This document shows, piece by piece, positions 1-10,719 of a stretch of DNA of 64,000 nucleotides (positions are counted from its first letter, which is position 1; each line of letters begins with the position of its first letter). The notes under the pieces were generated by a model. The model did no database searches. It had not been told where the DNA came from and saw only the letters and a program-made list of their open reading frames with translations. Source of the stretch: Duncaniella dubosii (lineage in GTDB: Bacteria > Bacteroidota > Bacteroidia > Bacteroidales > Muribaculaceae); contig NZ_CP039396.1 in the NCBI RefSeq assembly GCF_004803915.1, positions 1,116,001-1,180,000 of the forward strand, given 5' to 3'. The position numbers and the translations under genes are program-made.

Positions 1-111
1 GAGATAAATGTAGTCGTATTCAGGAAGGGTCTCGCGAATCTCTTTGAGGATTGTCAGGCCGCCATAGCCTGAGTCAAATACGCCGATAGGGCCGGGTGAT
101 GATGGAAACAT
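1..111 (-). CDS. murI: Glutamate racemase, N-terminal part (runs off the window)
   Basis: The reverse strand encodes 37 residues with the N-terminal racemase motif [13 protein letters not shown] at about residues 10-22. MurI converts L-glutamate to D-glutamate for peptidoglycan synthesis in the cytoplasm. The Asp and Ser of this motif belong to the active-site region of the Asp/Glu racemase family. The ATG at 111-109 is the only in-frame ATG, because a TAA lies six codons upstream. The gene continues beyond base 1, so the catalytic cysteines are not visible. It lies downstream of nuoN on the same strand, about 200 bases away, and may have its own promoter, which I could not identify. Confidence 0.85.
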   Translation of the reverse strand, partial: MFPSSPGPIGVFDSGYGGLTILKEIRETLPEYDYIYL

Positions 112-171
112 GGGCGAAGTGATGATTTAATGTGTTAACGGGAAGAAGAATACAGGTTTGTTTCTGTAGCA

Positions 172-209
172 ATCTCCGACTGCAAGCAAAACGCCGTGCA
201 GCCGGAGAT
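172..209. other. Intergenic hairpin between nuoN and murI
   Basis: Arms ATCTCCG-a-CTGCA (172-184) and TGCAG-c-CGGAGAT (197-209) pair over 12 bp with one mismatch and a 12-base loop. It lies in the roughly 200-base gap after the nuoN stop. Neither strand shows a T run after the stem, so it is not a canonical intrinsic terminator. It may end or stabilise the 3' end of the long nuo/atp transcript. That role is inferred from position only. Confidence 0.45.
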
Positions 210-307
210 AGTTTACTTAATCAGATTGTTTTTCAACATCTTTTCAGCCGTCATAACGACATCCGACCTGAAAAAACAGAGTCGATGTCTCACAGCTGAA
301 AGGAATA

Positions 308-1750
308 TCATGCGACAACGGTCAGCAGGTAGTCGTAGAAGTAGCTTACGATACCGAGACCGATTATGCCTGCCACGCAAATCCACATGCCAAGACGCTC
401 GGAGCATGCCGAACGGAAAGTGGCGATGGGTGTTTCGCTGTCATTGATAAACATTGCCTTTACAACGAGGAGGTAGTAGTAGAGGGAGATGATAGTGTTG
501 ATAAGGGCGATGAGCACAAGGACGTAGAGAGCGGTCGAGCCTGTGCCGTTAAGGGTCGATGTGAACACGAAGAACTTGCTGAAGAATCCGGCGAAGGGCG
601 GGATGCCGGCAAGCGAGAACATCGCAAGCATCATTGTCACCGCAAGGCGGGGATTGGTCTTGTAAAGTCCGTTATAGTCACTCATGTCAAGCTTGCCGGT
701 AGCATTCTCGATAGCACCGATCACACCGAAAGCGGCAAGGTTTGAGAAGATGTAGACCAGAGTGTAGAACATGAGGGCCGATACACCCATTGCATTGTCG
801 CCGATGATCGCAAGCATGATATAGCCGGCCTGCGAGATTGACGAGAAGGCAAGGAAGCGCTTCATGTTGTGCTGGCGCATCGCGAAGAGGTTACCGACAG
901 TAATGGTGAGAATGATGAGCGCATAGAGCATCCATTCCCAAGCCACTTCATAGACTGCCCCGAATACCTGAGTGAGAACCACGAGAAAGGCGAAAGCGGC
1001 TGAGCCTTTTGAGATGACCGAAAGATAAGAGGTGACGGAAGTGGGAGCGCCCTGATAGACATCGGCAGTCCAGAGATGGAAAGGAACAAGAGAAATCTTG
1101 AAACCGAAACCTGCCATGACAAAAGCGAGGGCTACTGCAAGCATGACACCCATATTGCCATAGAGAGCCGATGCGATGCCCTGATAGTAGAGCGTTCCGG
1201 CGATGCCGTAGACGAACGACAGACCCATCAGAAGGATGGCAGAAGAGAAGACTGCCGTAAGGACATATTTGATGGCTGCCTCATGGCTCTCGTAGCGGTG
1301 CTTGTCGAAAGCGACAAGGGCGCAGAGAGGAAGCGATGCTGTCTCAAGACCGATGATGAACATCAGGAAATGACGGCTTGAAATCATCAGGTACATGCCC
1401 AGAAGAGTGAGCAGAATCAATTCGTAGAATTCACCGCGACGGATGGCGGTAAACTCGGAGTTAGCCCATTTGACTGACTGGATAAGGACGATGAGCACAC
1501 CTACATTGAGGATATTCTTAATGGCAACAATTGTAGGCGATGTGAAATACATGCCCGAAAAAGCCGACTCGGTGAGCCTGACAACCGGGCAGAATCCCCA
1601 TGCGGTCACCACGGCCATGAGCGCACATGCAATCATTGGCACGGCCTTGGTTCCCTTGGGCGATGCAAACGTATCGTAAAGGAAGACTAATAGGAATACG
1701 ATTAACAATCCTATTTCCTGCTTTAATGCTAAAAACTGTGAGTAATCCAT
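308..1750 (-). CDS. nuoN: NADH-quinone oxidoreductase subunit N (complex I)
   Basis: This 480-residue, almost entirely hydrophobic protein belongs to the antiporter-like (Mrp-related) family of complex I membrane subunits. About 14 transmembrane segments are apparent. The stretch with GFGFKISLVPFHLWTADVY (near residues 215-233) is the conserved region of NuoN with its Lys and His residues in broken helices. The subunit conducts protons in the membrane arm. It is the last gene of the nuo/atp block, 16 bases after nuoM, and its length is normal for the family. Confidence 0.95.
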   Translation of the reverse strand: MDYSQFLALKQEIGLLIVFLLVFLYDTFASPKGTKAVPMIACALMAVVTAWGFCPVVRLTESAFSGMYFTSPTIVAIKNILNVGVLIVLIQSVKWANSEFTAIRRGEFYELILLTLLGMYLMISSRHFLMFIIGLETASLPLCALVAFDKHRYESHEAAIKYVLTAVFSSAILLMGLSFVYGIAGTLYYQGIASALYGNMGVMLAVALAFVMAGFGFKISLVPFHLWTADVYQGAPTSVTSYLSVISKGSAAFAFLVVLTQVFGAVYEVAWEWMLYALIILTITVGNLFAMRQHNMKRFLAFSSISQAGYIMLAIIGDNAMGVSALMFYTLVYIFSNLAAFGVIGAIENATGKLDMSDYNGLYKTNPRLAVTMMLAMFSLAGIPPFAGFFSKFFVFTSTLNGTGSTALYVLVLIALINTIISLYYYLLVVKAMFINDSETPIATFRSACSERLGMWICVAGIIGLGIVSYFYDYLLTVVA

Positions 1751-1766
1751 TGCTATTAATCTATGA

Positions 1767-3272
1767 TTAGTTCAGACCTATTACGGTAAAGATTTCGGGG
1801 CTGAAAGTAAACTTGATAAGGTCGATGAAGAAGTTGGGGAAGAAGCCGATGCAGGCGACGCTCACGATGAGCGAGGCTGTAGCGACGCGTTCCCACCACT
1901 TGGCATCGGTGAGTGTCATGTGGTGCTGGTCATAGACAGGGCCGTAGAGAAGCTTGCCGACAACACGGAGAATGTAGACGGCGGTTGTCACGATAGAGCT
2001 GCATGCCACGATGACGAATACGCGGTGGAAGAGGTCGGTGTGCTCGAACGATCCGACGAAAATAGTCATTTCGGCAACGAAGCCCGAGAGACCCGGAAGA
2101 CCGAGCGAAGCCATACCGGCAATGACGTAGCAGACCGAGAGATAGGGAAGAATCTGCATCATACCGCCCATCTCACGGATGTCGCGAGTGTGGGTACGTC
2201 CGTAGATCATACCGATAAGGGCGAAGAAGAGGGCTGTCATGAGACCGTGAGAGAGCATCTGCATAATCGCACCGGTCATCGCGGTGGTGTTGAGCATAAG
2301 GATTGCGAAGAGCACCAGACCGCAGTGAGAAACGGACGAGTAGGCATTGATGTATTTGAGGTCATTCTGGACACATGCGCTGAACGCACCGTAGACAACC
2401 GAGATACCTGTGAGGATAAGGAAGATCCAAGCGAGTTCGTTTGCGGCATGAGGCATGAGGAAGATTGCGACACGGAAGCAGCCGTAGCCACCAAGCTTCA
2501 TGAGCACACCTGCGTGTAGCATCGACACTGCCGTGGGGGCTGAAGCGTGACCGTCGGGCGACCAAGTGTGGAAGGGAAACATAGCGCCAAGGACACCGAA
2601 GCCGACGAAGGTCATCGGGAAGAGGAACTTCTGCCAGCCGTGGCTGATCGCGTCATATTCGGCAATCTGAAGGATGTTCCATGTGAGGGGCATGCCTTCG
2701 GGAGCTGAATGGTAGTAGATGCCGATGAGACCAAGCATGAGGAAGGCAGAACCGCCCATGAGCATGAGCGTGAGCTTCATGGCCGAGTAGTTCTTGTTTC
2801 CGCTGCCCCAGACACCGATGAGAAGGTACATCGGGATGAGTGCGACCTCATAGAACATGAACATGGTGAAAAGGTCGATTGAGATGAAGAAGCCATAGAC
2901 ACCTGTCGAGAGGAGAATCAGCCAGAGGAAGAATTCCTTGGGCTGGGGAATTTCCCACGAAGCGAAGCTACCGGTTATAAGGATAATACCGGTCAGGATA
3001 AGCATGGCGATCGAAATGCCGTCGACACCCACCGCAAGGTTGATGTTGAGCGGTGCGAACCACTGCCACGAGTCAACCCAGAGCATGGGTTCGGTAGCAC
3101 CGGCGGCGCGGAGGGCGAGATAGTCGACAAGAAGCCAGACGGAGAGAGCAGTCAGTGCGACCGAGCCCGTGACGGCCACTGCACGAATCTGCTTGATGTT
3201 CCGGCAGAGGGCGAGCCCCAGCATCATGACGAGGGGTATCACCACAAAGTAAATTAATATATTTGAAAACAT
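1767..3272 (-). CDS. nuoM: NADH-quinone oxidoreductase subunit M (complex I)
   Basis: A 501-residue polytopic membrane protein of the antiporter-like family. Recognisable stretches are the conserved Glu region MFYEVALIPMYLLIG (about residues 138-152) and GAMFPFHTWSPDGHASAPTA, the Lys/His-type broken-helix region. It forms the middle proton-translocating module of the membrane arm between NuoL and NuoN. It follows nuoL by about 35 bases and precedes nuoN by 16 bases, so all three are likely translated from one message. Length is typical. Confidence 0.95.
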   Translation of the reverse strand: MFSNILIYFVVIPLVMMLGLALCRNIKQIRAVAVTGSVALTALSVWLLVDYLALRAAGATEPMLWVDSWQWFAPLNINLAVGVDGISIAMLILTGIILITGSFASWEIPQPKEFFLWLILLSTGVYGFFISIDLFTMFMFYEVALIPMYLLIGVWGSGNKNYSAMKLTLMLMGGSAFLMLGLIGIYYHSAPEGMPLTWNILQIAEYDAISHGWQKFLFPMTFVGFGVLGAMFPFHTWSPDGHASAPTAVSMLHAGVLMKLGGYGCFRVAIFLMPHAANELAWIFLILTGISVVYGAFSACVQNDLKYINAYSSVSHCGLVLFAILMLNTTAMTGAIMQMLSHGLMTALFFALIGMIYGRTHTRDIREMGGMMQILPYLSVCYVIAGMASLGLPGLSGFVAEMTIFVGSFEHTDLFHRVFVIVACSSIVTTAVYILRVVGKLLYGPVYDQHHMTLTDAKWWERVATASLIVSVACIGFFPNFFIDLIKFTFSPEIFTVIGLN

Positions 3273-3307
3273 ATCGTTACTATATTTTAGCTACTTTACA
3301 AACAGAT

Positions 3308-5254
3308 TCAGAGTACACATATCGCGACGATGAGACCAAGGATGACAGCTCCGATAAGATACCACCATATATACATCTGTACCTTTCCGCTCTGAAGACC
3401 CTTGATGGCGACGGAAGCCTTGTTGGTGACGAAGGCGAAACCGTCCATAGTTCCGTCGATTATATGACGGTCAAACCATGCGATGGGCTTGCAGATACCG
3501 TCGAAAATGATGCGACGGGTGATGAAGAGATAGATTTCATCCCAGTAGAAACGACGGTGAGCGGTAGTCCAGAGCCAGCGGCAGGAATCGGCAAGACGCT
3601 TGGGCTTGTCGTTCTCGCGGATATACATCCAGCGTGCAAGGAAGATTCCACAACAAGCCACTGCAACAGAAAGGCAGGCGATAGGAATGTTGAGGTGGAT
3701 ATGGTACTCATGACCGTCGAAGGTGACGAACTCACCGAAGGGCACGAGACCGCAGACAGTCGAAACGATGGCGAGGAATATGAGCGGGAATGTCATTGCC
3801 ATACCCGGGTCATGGGGCATGTGGCCGTGATGTTCCTTGGCATAGTCAGGATTGTTCCACCAGAACACGAGGTAGTACATACGGAACATGTAGAATGCGG
3901 TCATACCTGCAATGAGTGTCATCCAGATACCCCAGAAAGTGTGGTTTGCGAAGCAGGCCACAAGGATTTCGTCCTTCGACCAGAATCCTGCGAACGGAGG
4001 AATACCGGCAATGGCGAGACAGCCTACAAGGAAGGTGATATGGGTGATGGGCATGTATTTGCGGAGACCGCCCATAGATGTGTAGTTGTTGGAGTGAACC
4101 GCATGGATGAGCGAACCTGCGCCGAGGAAGAGGAGCGCCTTGAACATCGCGTGGGTGAAGAGGTGGAACATGGATGCCATGTATCCGAGGCCTTCGTGGA
4201 TAGCGACGTTGTTGCGAGAGGCAACACCAAGCGAAACCATCATGAACGCAATCTGCGAAATAGTCGAGAAGGCAAGGATACGCTTGATGTCGATCTGTGC
4301 GCAGGCTACCATTGCGGCATAGAAGGCAGTGGCAGCTCCGACGACAGTCACAAACATGAGGGCTGCGTCCTCAAGCATGTAGAGCGGGAAAAGACGTGCG
4401 ACGAGATATACACCTGCAACCACCATTGTCGCAGCGTGGATAAGAGCCGAAACAGGGGTCGGGCCTTCCATCGCGTCGGGAAGCCAGATGTGGAGAGGAA
4501 GCATGGCCGATTTACCCATACCGCCTGTGAAAATGAGCACGAGAGCCCAAGTGAGAACCGAAGCGCCCATGAAAGTAGCTCCACCGAAGCATGAGAGAAC
4601 TCCCTGAGGATTCTGAGTCATCGGAAGGAAGTCGAGCTGCTGGGTGTAGAACGACAGGATGAGAATACCGATGAGGAAACCGAGGTCGGCGAAACGGGTG
4701 ACGATAAACGCCTTCTTACAAGCCGAGATGGCCGAAGGAAGTGTGTAGAAGAAACCGATAAGAAGGAATGAAGAAGCACCCACAAGCTCCCAGAAGATGT
4801 ACATCTGGAAAATGTTTGTGGCCACTACAAGACCGAGCATCGAGAAGCTGAAGAGCGAAAGGAAAGCATAGTAGCGCTGGAAGCCTTTCTCTCCGTGCAT
4901 ATATCCGAGCGAATAGATGTGGACCATGAATGAAATTGTCGGGATGACAATAAGCATCAGGGCTGAAATCGGATCAAGGAGGAAACCGAGCTTGATTGCA
5001 AGATTGGGTGTGAACTGCAGCCAAGTCTGGTTGAAGACCACATATTGAAGACGGTTGGTGCCGTCAATGAATTCAGGGCTTCCGGAGAAATAATAGGTGA
5101 ACGCCGTGTAATAGGACAAGACCAACACGGTTCCCATGCCGAGTGTGCCGAGGACACCGGCGAGTTTGTGGCTCATTTTTACGCCTCCAAGTCCCAGAAC
5201 GAGGAACATGAAGAAAGGAATGGCCAATATCAGAATAGGTATTGTAATATCCAT
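3308..5254 (-). CDS. nuoL: NADH-quinone oxidoreductase subunit L (complex I)
   Basis: A 648-residue distal proton-pumping subunit of the complex I membrane arm. It carries the antiporter-like core, including the conserved Glu region FWELVGASSFLLIGFF and GKSAMLPLHIWLPDAMEGPT. The C-terminal roughly 130 residues end in a long hydrophobic helix, consistent with the lateral helix that clamps NuoM and NuoN. It starts 9 bases after the end of nuoK. Start and length fit the family. Confidence 0.96.
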   Translation of the reverse strand: MDITIPILILAIPFFMFLVLGLGGVKMSHKLAGVLGTLGMGTVLVLSYYTAFTYYFSGSPEFIDGTNRLQYVVFNQTWLQFTPNLAIKLGFLLDPISALMLIVIPTISFMVHIYSLGYMHGEKGFQRYYAFLSLFSFSMLGLVVATNIFQMYIFWELVGASSFLLIGFFYTLPSAISACKKAFIVTRFADLGFLIGILILSFYTQQLDFLPMTQNPQGVLSCFGGATFMGASVLTWALVLIFTGGMGKSAMLPLHIWLPDAMEGPTPVSALIHAATMVVAGVYLVARLFPLYMLEDAALMFVTVVGAATAFYAAMVACAQIDIKRILAFSTISQIAFMMVSLGVASRNNVAIHEGLGYMASMFHLFTHAMFKALLFLGAGSLIHAVHSNNYTSMGGLRKYMPITHITFLVGCLAIAGIPPFAGFWSKDEILVACFANHTFWGIWMTLIAGMTAFYMFRMYYLVFWWNNPDYAKEHHGHMPHDPGMAMTFPLIFLAIVSTVCGLVPFGEFVTFDGHEYHIHLNIPIACLSVAVACCGIFLARWMYIRENDKPKRLADSCRWLWTTAHRRFYWDEIYLFITRRIIFDGICKPIAWFDRHIIDGTMDGFAFVTNKASVAIKGLQSGKVQMYIWWYLIGAVILGLIVAICVL

Positions 5255-5263
5255 AGGGCGTGA

Positions 5264-5575
5264 TTAATTTTTCATTTTAGTTGCGTCGCGGACGTCAATG
5301 TTTTTGCTGACCCTGAAGAGGTTGATGATTATCGCGATTGCGAGCGCGGTCTCGGCAGCGGCGATAGCGATGCCGAAAAGGGTAAACATCCATCCTTCCA
5401 TCGAAGAGGGGAAGAGATAGCGGTTGAAAACCACGAAGTTGATGTCGACCGCGTTGAGCATCAGCTCAAGCGAGATAAGCATGGCAATCATGTTGCGGCG
5501 GGTAAGAAAGCCGTAGACACCGCAGCAGAACATCACGAGAGCCGGAACGAGATACCAAATCAAAGTAATATCCAT
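5264..5575 (-). CDS. nuoK: NADH-quinone oxidoreductase subunit K (complex I)
   Basis: A 103-residue protein with three transmembrane segments. The middle helix has the conserved acidic stretch ISLELMLNAVDINFV, whose Glu takes part in the membrane proton path. It is an Mrp MrpC-like subunit next to NuoJ. It lies between nuoJ (15 bases upstream) and nuoL (9 bases downstream) in the usual JKL order. Confidence 0.95.
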   Translation of the reverse strand: MDITLIWYLVPALVMFCCGVYGFLTRRNMIAMLISLELMLNAVDINFVVFNRYLFPSSMEGWMFTLFGIAIAAAETALAIAIIINLFRVSKNIDVRDATKMKN

Positions 5576-5590
5576 GATGGGAAGTTGTGA

Positions 5591-6106
5591 TTAGCGTTTA
5601 CGGGCGATTACCACGCCACCGATTATACATGCGAGTAATAACACACTGACAGCCTCGAAGGGGAGAAGATACTGTTCGTAGCCTGTTCCGAGCATTGCCT
5701 CACCGATGCGGTGCATGGTGGGATTTGACATTGCAGGGAGGGGCTTGAAGATGTCGGCACAGCGTGAGCAAAGCGCCCAGCCACATGCGCCGGCGGCTCC
5801 GATAGCGCCGACCAGACCAAGTAATTTCTTCCTTGAAGCTAACTGTTCACTGTTGTCACCGGGATGTGTCGTAAGCAGGATTGCAAACACGAAAAGCACC
5901 ACGATACCGCCGGCGTAGACAGCAATCTGTACCGCACCCAGAAACTCGTAGTCAAGTTTGAAATAAAGGGCGGCAGTTGCAAAGAGCACGAAAAGCAGAT
6001 ATGTGGCCGCACGCAGAATCTTGCGCGTGGTGACAGTCAGTACCGAGAAGATGACAATCGCAAGCGCGATTATCCAGTAACAAATTGTACTTCCTACTGA
6101 TTCCAT
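5591..6106 (-). CDS. nuoJ: NADH-quinone oxidoreductase subunit J (complex I)
   Basis: A 171-residue membrane subunit with about five transmembrane segments. The segment FLGAVQIAVYAGGIVVLFVF is characteristic of NuoJ helix 3, where the pi-bulge and acyl-proton path lie. It follows nuoI by about 27 bases and precedes nuoK by 15 bases. Nothing looks anomalous. Confidence 0.94.
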   Translation of the reverse strand: MESVGSTICYWIIALAIVIFSVLTVTTRKILRAATYLLFVLFATAALYFKLDYEFLGAVQIAVYAGGIVVLFVFAILLTTHPGDNSEQLASRKKLLGLVGAIGAAGACGWALCSRCADIFKPLPAMSNPTMHRIGEAMLGTGYEQYLLPFEAVSVLLLACIIGGVVIARKR

Positions 6107-6133
6107 ATACTGTGATAGTAATTAATTTAGCTG

Positions 6134-6871
6134 TTAATTGGCGTTACCGGCCTCACGTTTGGCCTTGAGGGCAGCGGCCTTTTCGAGAGCAGCACGGATT
6201 TTGGCTTCCTTCTCAGGATCGCCGGCTGCAGCAGCGAGAGCCTTGGCAGCGGCATCGTTGGCCGCCGGGGCGGGAGCTGCCTTTGGAGCAGCGTCAGCGG
6301 CGGGCTTTGCGGCTGCGGCTGCTTTCTTGGCTTCTGCGGCGGCCTTGGCGGCAGCAATCTTGGCCTCTTTTTCAGCCTTCATGCGGGCAATCTCCTCAGG
6401 AGTAGGCTGCGGCTCTTCCTTTTCAGGAAGATAGTTGAGCTTTCTGAGAAGCTTTCCACGGGTAAATACTGCCTGCTCGAAGTCATTGCTGAACTCAAGG
6501 GCGTCTGTGGGACAGTTTGTCACACATAGCTGACAGAACGTGCAGCTTCCGAGGTCATACATGTACTTGTCGAGCTTCTTTTTCTTCTTTCCGTCCCAAG
6601 TATCGACGGTTTTGATACCGAGAGAGATTGTTCCGTTGGGACATACGCGCTCACAAGTTCCACAGGCGATACACTTATGGTCGCCCTGATCGTCATACTT
6701 GAGGGTCAGGACAGCCCTGAAGCGGTCTGCAACGGGGAGATTGTCGCGGTTGTCGGGATACTCTTCGGTAATTTTGGGGGTGACAAATTCCTTACCGGTC
6801 ACCTGCATGCCTTTTATAAGACTTGCAATGCCGGAGCCAAGATTTGAGAAATACTCTTTTACACTTCCCAT
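6134..6871 (-). CDS. nuoI: NADH-quinone oxidoreductase subunit I with an Ala/Lys-rich C-terminal tail
   Basis: Residues 1-150 are a 2x[4Fe-4S] ferredoxin-type subunit. Cluster ligands are C67, C70, C73, C77 and C110, C113, C116, C120 (motifs CIACGTCERVCP and CTFCQLCVTNCP). These carry electrons toward NuoB in the peripheral arm. From about residue 155 to 245 the protein continues in a low-complexity Ala/Lys/Glu-rich tail with charged-helix character, which typical NuoI proteins of about 160-180 residues lack. The gene follows atpG by 80 bases, so it is the point where the nuo operon resumes after the ATP synthase genes. The role of the tail is unknown. Confidence 0.94.
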   Translation of the reverse strand: MGSVKEYFSNLGSGIASLIKGMQVTGKEFVTPKITEEYPDNRDNLPVADRFRAVLTLKYDDQGDHKCIACGTCERVCPNGTISLGIKTVDTWDGKKKKKLDKYMYDLGSCTFCQLCVTNCPTDALEFSNDFEQAVFTRGKLLRKLNYLPEKEEPQPTPEEIARMKAEKEAKIAAAKAAAEAKKAAAAAKPAADAAPKAAPAPAANDAAAKALAAAAGDPEKEAKIRAALEKAAALKAKREAGNAN

Positions 6872-6951
6872 GTCGGTTTATTATCTGTTGTGCTGTGTTA
6901 ATTCGTGGATGGTGACTTTGATTGGCGGGGCGGAGAGGCGACAGCCTTTTA

Positions 6952-7839
6952 TCAACTGTCTCTGACCTGACCGCCGACAATGTCGAGGAGTTCGGTCGTG
7001 ATGCTCTGCTGACGCAGTTTGTTGTATTCGAGGCGGAGCTGTTCGAGGAGTTTCTTCGCGTTGTCATTCGCACTCTGCATAGCCATGATACGGGCAGCCT
7101 GCTCCGAGGCACGGTTTTCGGTGAACACCTCCTGCATGACCGCAAGGAGGAACATCGGGAGGACCGAGACAAAGATGGTCGCTGCATCAGGCTCGAATAT
7201 GCATGGGCGGCAGACGGCTTTCACACCTTCGCCAGAGAATGTTTCGGAGCTGACGGGGAGCAATGAATCGCATTTGGGCCTCTGGCGGCTTACTGACTGG
7301 AAGTTCATGTAGAGAAGATCCACACGGTCGAACTCTCCTGAAAGGAAACGGCTCTCAAGATGGCGGGTGAAGTCCTTGACGAGATCGCCGCCAGACTTTG
7401 AGTCGACTCCCGAGGCCGGCTCGACGCTGACTCCGGGAAGATTGAGTTTAGAGGTCGCCTTGACCATCTTACGGCCGACCGGGATGACCGTCACCCGCAC
7501 TCCTGCTCCGAACTTCTCGCGGTAACCACGGAGGACTGCAAGGAGTTCCTTGAAGAGATTGATGTTGTAAGCGCCACACAGACCGTCGTCAGAACCAAAC
7601 ACGGCTACTGCGATCGAATTGACATCGCGCTCATCTGTTAGAGGCGACGAGAACTCGGCATCGGCCGTAAGGAGATTGCCGATAATGTTCTCTATCTGCT
7701 GTCTGAAAGGGAGGAGACGGCGAAGATCACTTTCGGCACGGTGCATCTTGGCCGAAGAAATCATCTTCATGGCTCCGGTGATTTTCTCACTTGAGGCCAC
7801 CGAGCCGATGCGTCCTTTAAGTTCGCGAAGTGTAGCCAT
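6952..7839 (-). CDS. atpG: F-type ATP synthase gamma subunit
   Basis: This 295-residue protein begins MATLRELKGRIGSV and has the typical N-terminal helix with KITGAMKMISSAKM. The C-terminal helix ends with RQQSITTELLDIVGG, the classic signature. Gamma is the rotating central stalk inside the alpha/beta hexamer. It is the last gene of the embedded atp operon, about 80 bases after atpA, and is followed directly by nuoI. Confidence 0.95.
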   Translation of the reverse strand: MATLRELKGRIGSVASSEKITGAMKMISSAKMHRAESDLRRLLPFRQQIENIIGNLLTADAEFSSPLTDERDVNSIAVAVFGSDDGLCGAYNINLFKELLAVLRGYREKFGAGVRVTVIPVGRKMVKATSKLNLPGVSVEPASGVDSKSGGDLVKDFTRHLESRFLSGEFDRVDLLYMNFQSVSRQRPKCDSLLPVSSETFSGEGVKAVCRPCIFEPDAATIFVSVLPMFLLAVMQEVFTENRASEQAARIMAMQSANDNAKKLLEQLRLEYNKLRQQSITTELLDIVGGQVRDS

Positions 7840-7920
7840 AATGATGTCTGACTGTCAGAGAATGGATTCTATTTATTGGCGGGAGGACACGCGGACAAGC
7901 CTCGTCCTCCCTTAATATTT

Positions 7921-9492
<1,572 letters not shown>

Positions 9493-9518
9493 TGTGATAT
9501 ATAGGGGTGTGAAATTTG

Positions 9519-10064
9519 TTAGTTGCTTAAAAGTTTTAGACGCAATTGCTTGAGTTCATCGGCCACAGAGGCATCGAGCTTGTCGTTGTCGATGGTAACG
9601 GTGAAGCCTCCGATCAGAGCAGGGTCAACACGGTGGTGATATTCCATCGTGCCACCGTCAAGATGACGCTCAATGAGCGCCTTGAGACGATTCTCCTCAA
9701 CAGCACCCATAGGAGCGGCCGATGTGACGGTCACAAGATAGATGCGATGCTCACTACGATATATCTTCATGTAGGCGAGGGCTATGTCGCGGGCTGCATC
9801 AAGGCGGTTGTTTTCAACCAGCAGCTTGAGATAGCGGGCATAGACTTCATCCTTGTCTGTCGCACCTGCCGCCGAAGTCAGGAGCTTGACTTTGTCGGGC
9901 GCGGGGATAAAAGGATTGGCCACGGCCTGCCGGAGCGAAGGCTCGGCGACAAAGGAGCTGTCAAGCGTGTGCATCAGCTCATAGATGCGCGCATCCGCGC
10001 CCTTTTCGGAGGCATACTCGAAAAGAGCCTTTGCGTAGCGACTGGGGATGAGACCTTGGTTCAT
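9519..10064 (-). CDS. atpH: F-type ATP synthase delta subunit
   Basis: A 181-residue OSCP/delta family protein. It starts with [17 protein letters not shown] and ends with a [16 protein letters not shown] region, the C-terminal signature that links the peripheral stalk to F1. It is separated from atpF by 134 bases, the widest gap inside the atp genes. That gap contains a strong hairpin, listed separately. Length is normal. Confidence 0.93.
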   Translation of the reverse strand: MNQGLIPSRYAKALFEYASEKGADARIYELMHTLDSSFVAEPSLRQAVANPFIPAPDKVKLLTSAAGATDKDEVYARYLKLLVENNRLDAARDIALAYMKIYRSEHRIYLVTVTSAAPMGAVEENRLKALIERHLDGGTMEYHHRVDPALIGGFTVTIDNDKLDASVADELKQLRLKLLSN

Positions 10065-10152
10065 TGCGTGGAGATGAGAGCCTTAGAGGATGAGTAATCT
10101 TTAAGTTAATTGAATTCAGATAGGTCAAGGAAACGGAACTGCGAGGGGGACT

Positions 10153-10197
10153 GTTGCTGCCGTTGTACCCGTCATTTCGGGCACAACGGCCGGCAAC
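10153..10197. other. Strong intercistronic hairpin between atpF and atpH
   Basis: Arms pair as GTTGC (10153-10157) with GCAAC (10193-10197), GCCGTTGT (10159-10166) with ACAACGGC (10083-10090 shifted by 100: 10183-10190), and CCC (10168-10170) with GGG (10179-10181). This gives about 16 bp in total with small internal loops. In the direction of transcription it begins just after the atpF stop at 10199. No T run follows, so it is more likely a processing, stability or attenuation element than a terminator. Confidence 0.6.
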
Positions 10198-10198
10198 G

Positions 10199-10696
10199 TC
10201 AATTCTGTTTCTCCATCTCGTCGAGCAGGGAGTTGACAAGCTTCTCCTGAGCCTTCTCGTCCTTCATCTCGTTGCGCACCACTTTCTGGGCGATATCGAG
10301 GGCGAAAGAAGAGACCTCGTTGCGGAATTGCTGTTCGGCCTGTTTGCGTTCCTGTTCGATAGATACCTTTGCGGCGTCCATCACCTTCTTGGCTTCAGAC
10401 TGAGCTGCGGTGCGGGCTTCCTCGATGATCTGTGACTTCATCTTGTCGGCCTCGCGCAGCATGTCGGCCTGCTGGCGACGCGCGTCGGCTATGTATTTAT
10501 CCGCCTCTTCGCGGGCATGGTCAAGCTGTTGTTTGGCATTTTGAGCATACTCCACACCTTTGTCGATGAGGTCGGCTCGGTCAGACACTCCTTTCATGAT
10601 CACCGGCCAGCCCCACTTCCACAGAATGAAGAAGAGGACGGCGAATGACACGAACATCCAGAATACCAGACCGAAATCAGGCGTGAAAAGTTCCAT
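10199..10696 (-). CDS. atpF: F-type ATP synthase b subunit
   Basis: A 165-residue protein with one N-terminal transmembrane helix (about residues 8-28, FWMFVSFAVLFFILWKWGW). A long charged, heptad-like helix rich in Ala, Glu, Lys and Gln follows and forms the peripheral stalk. The composition and length match subunit b of F0. It follows atpE by 23 bases. A prominent hairpin sits just after its stop codon. Confidence 0.94.
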   Translation of the reverse strand: MELFTPDFGLVFWMFVSFAVLFFILWKWGWPVIMKGVSDRADLIDKGVEYAQNAKQQLDHAREEADKYIADARRQQADMLREADKMKSQIIEEARTAAQSEAKKVMDAAKVSIEQERKQAEQQFRNEVSSFALDIAQKVVRNEMKDEKAQEKLVNSLLDEMEKQN

Positions 10697-10719
10697 CTTT
10701 CAAAAAATTGAAGTTTGGA

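Noticed and set aside
3263..4594. Long plus-strand open frame of 443 codons opposite nuoL
   Set aside because: It lies entirely antisense to nuoL, is rich in His, Glu and Cys as expected of a mirrored hydrophobic gene, and has no domain or start region of its own.
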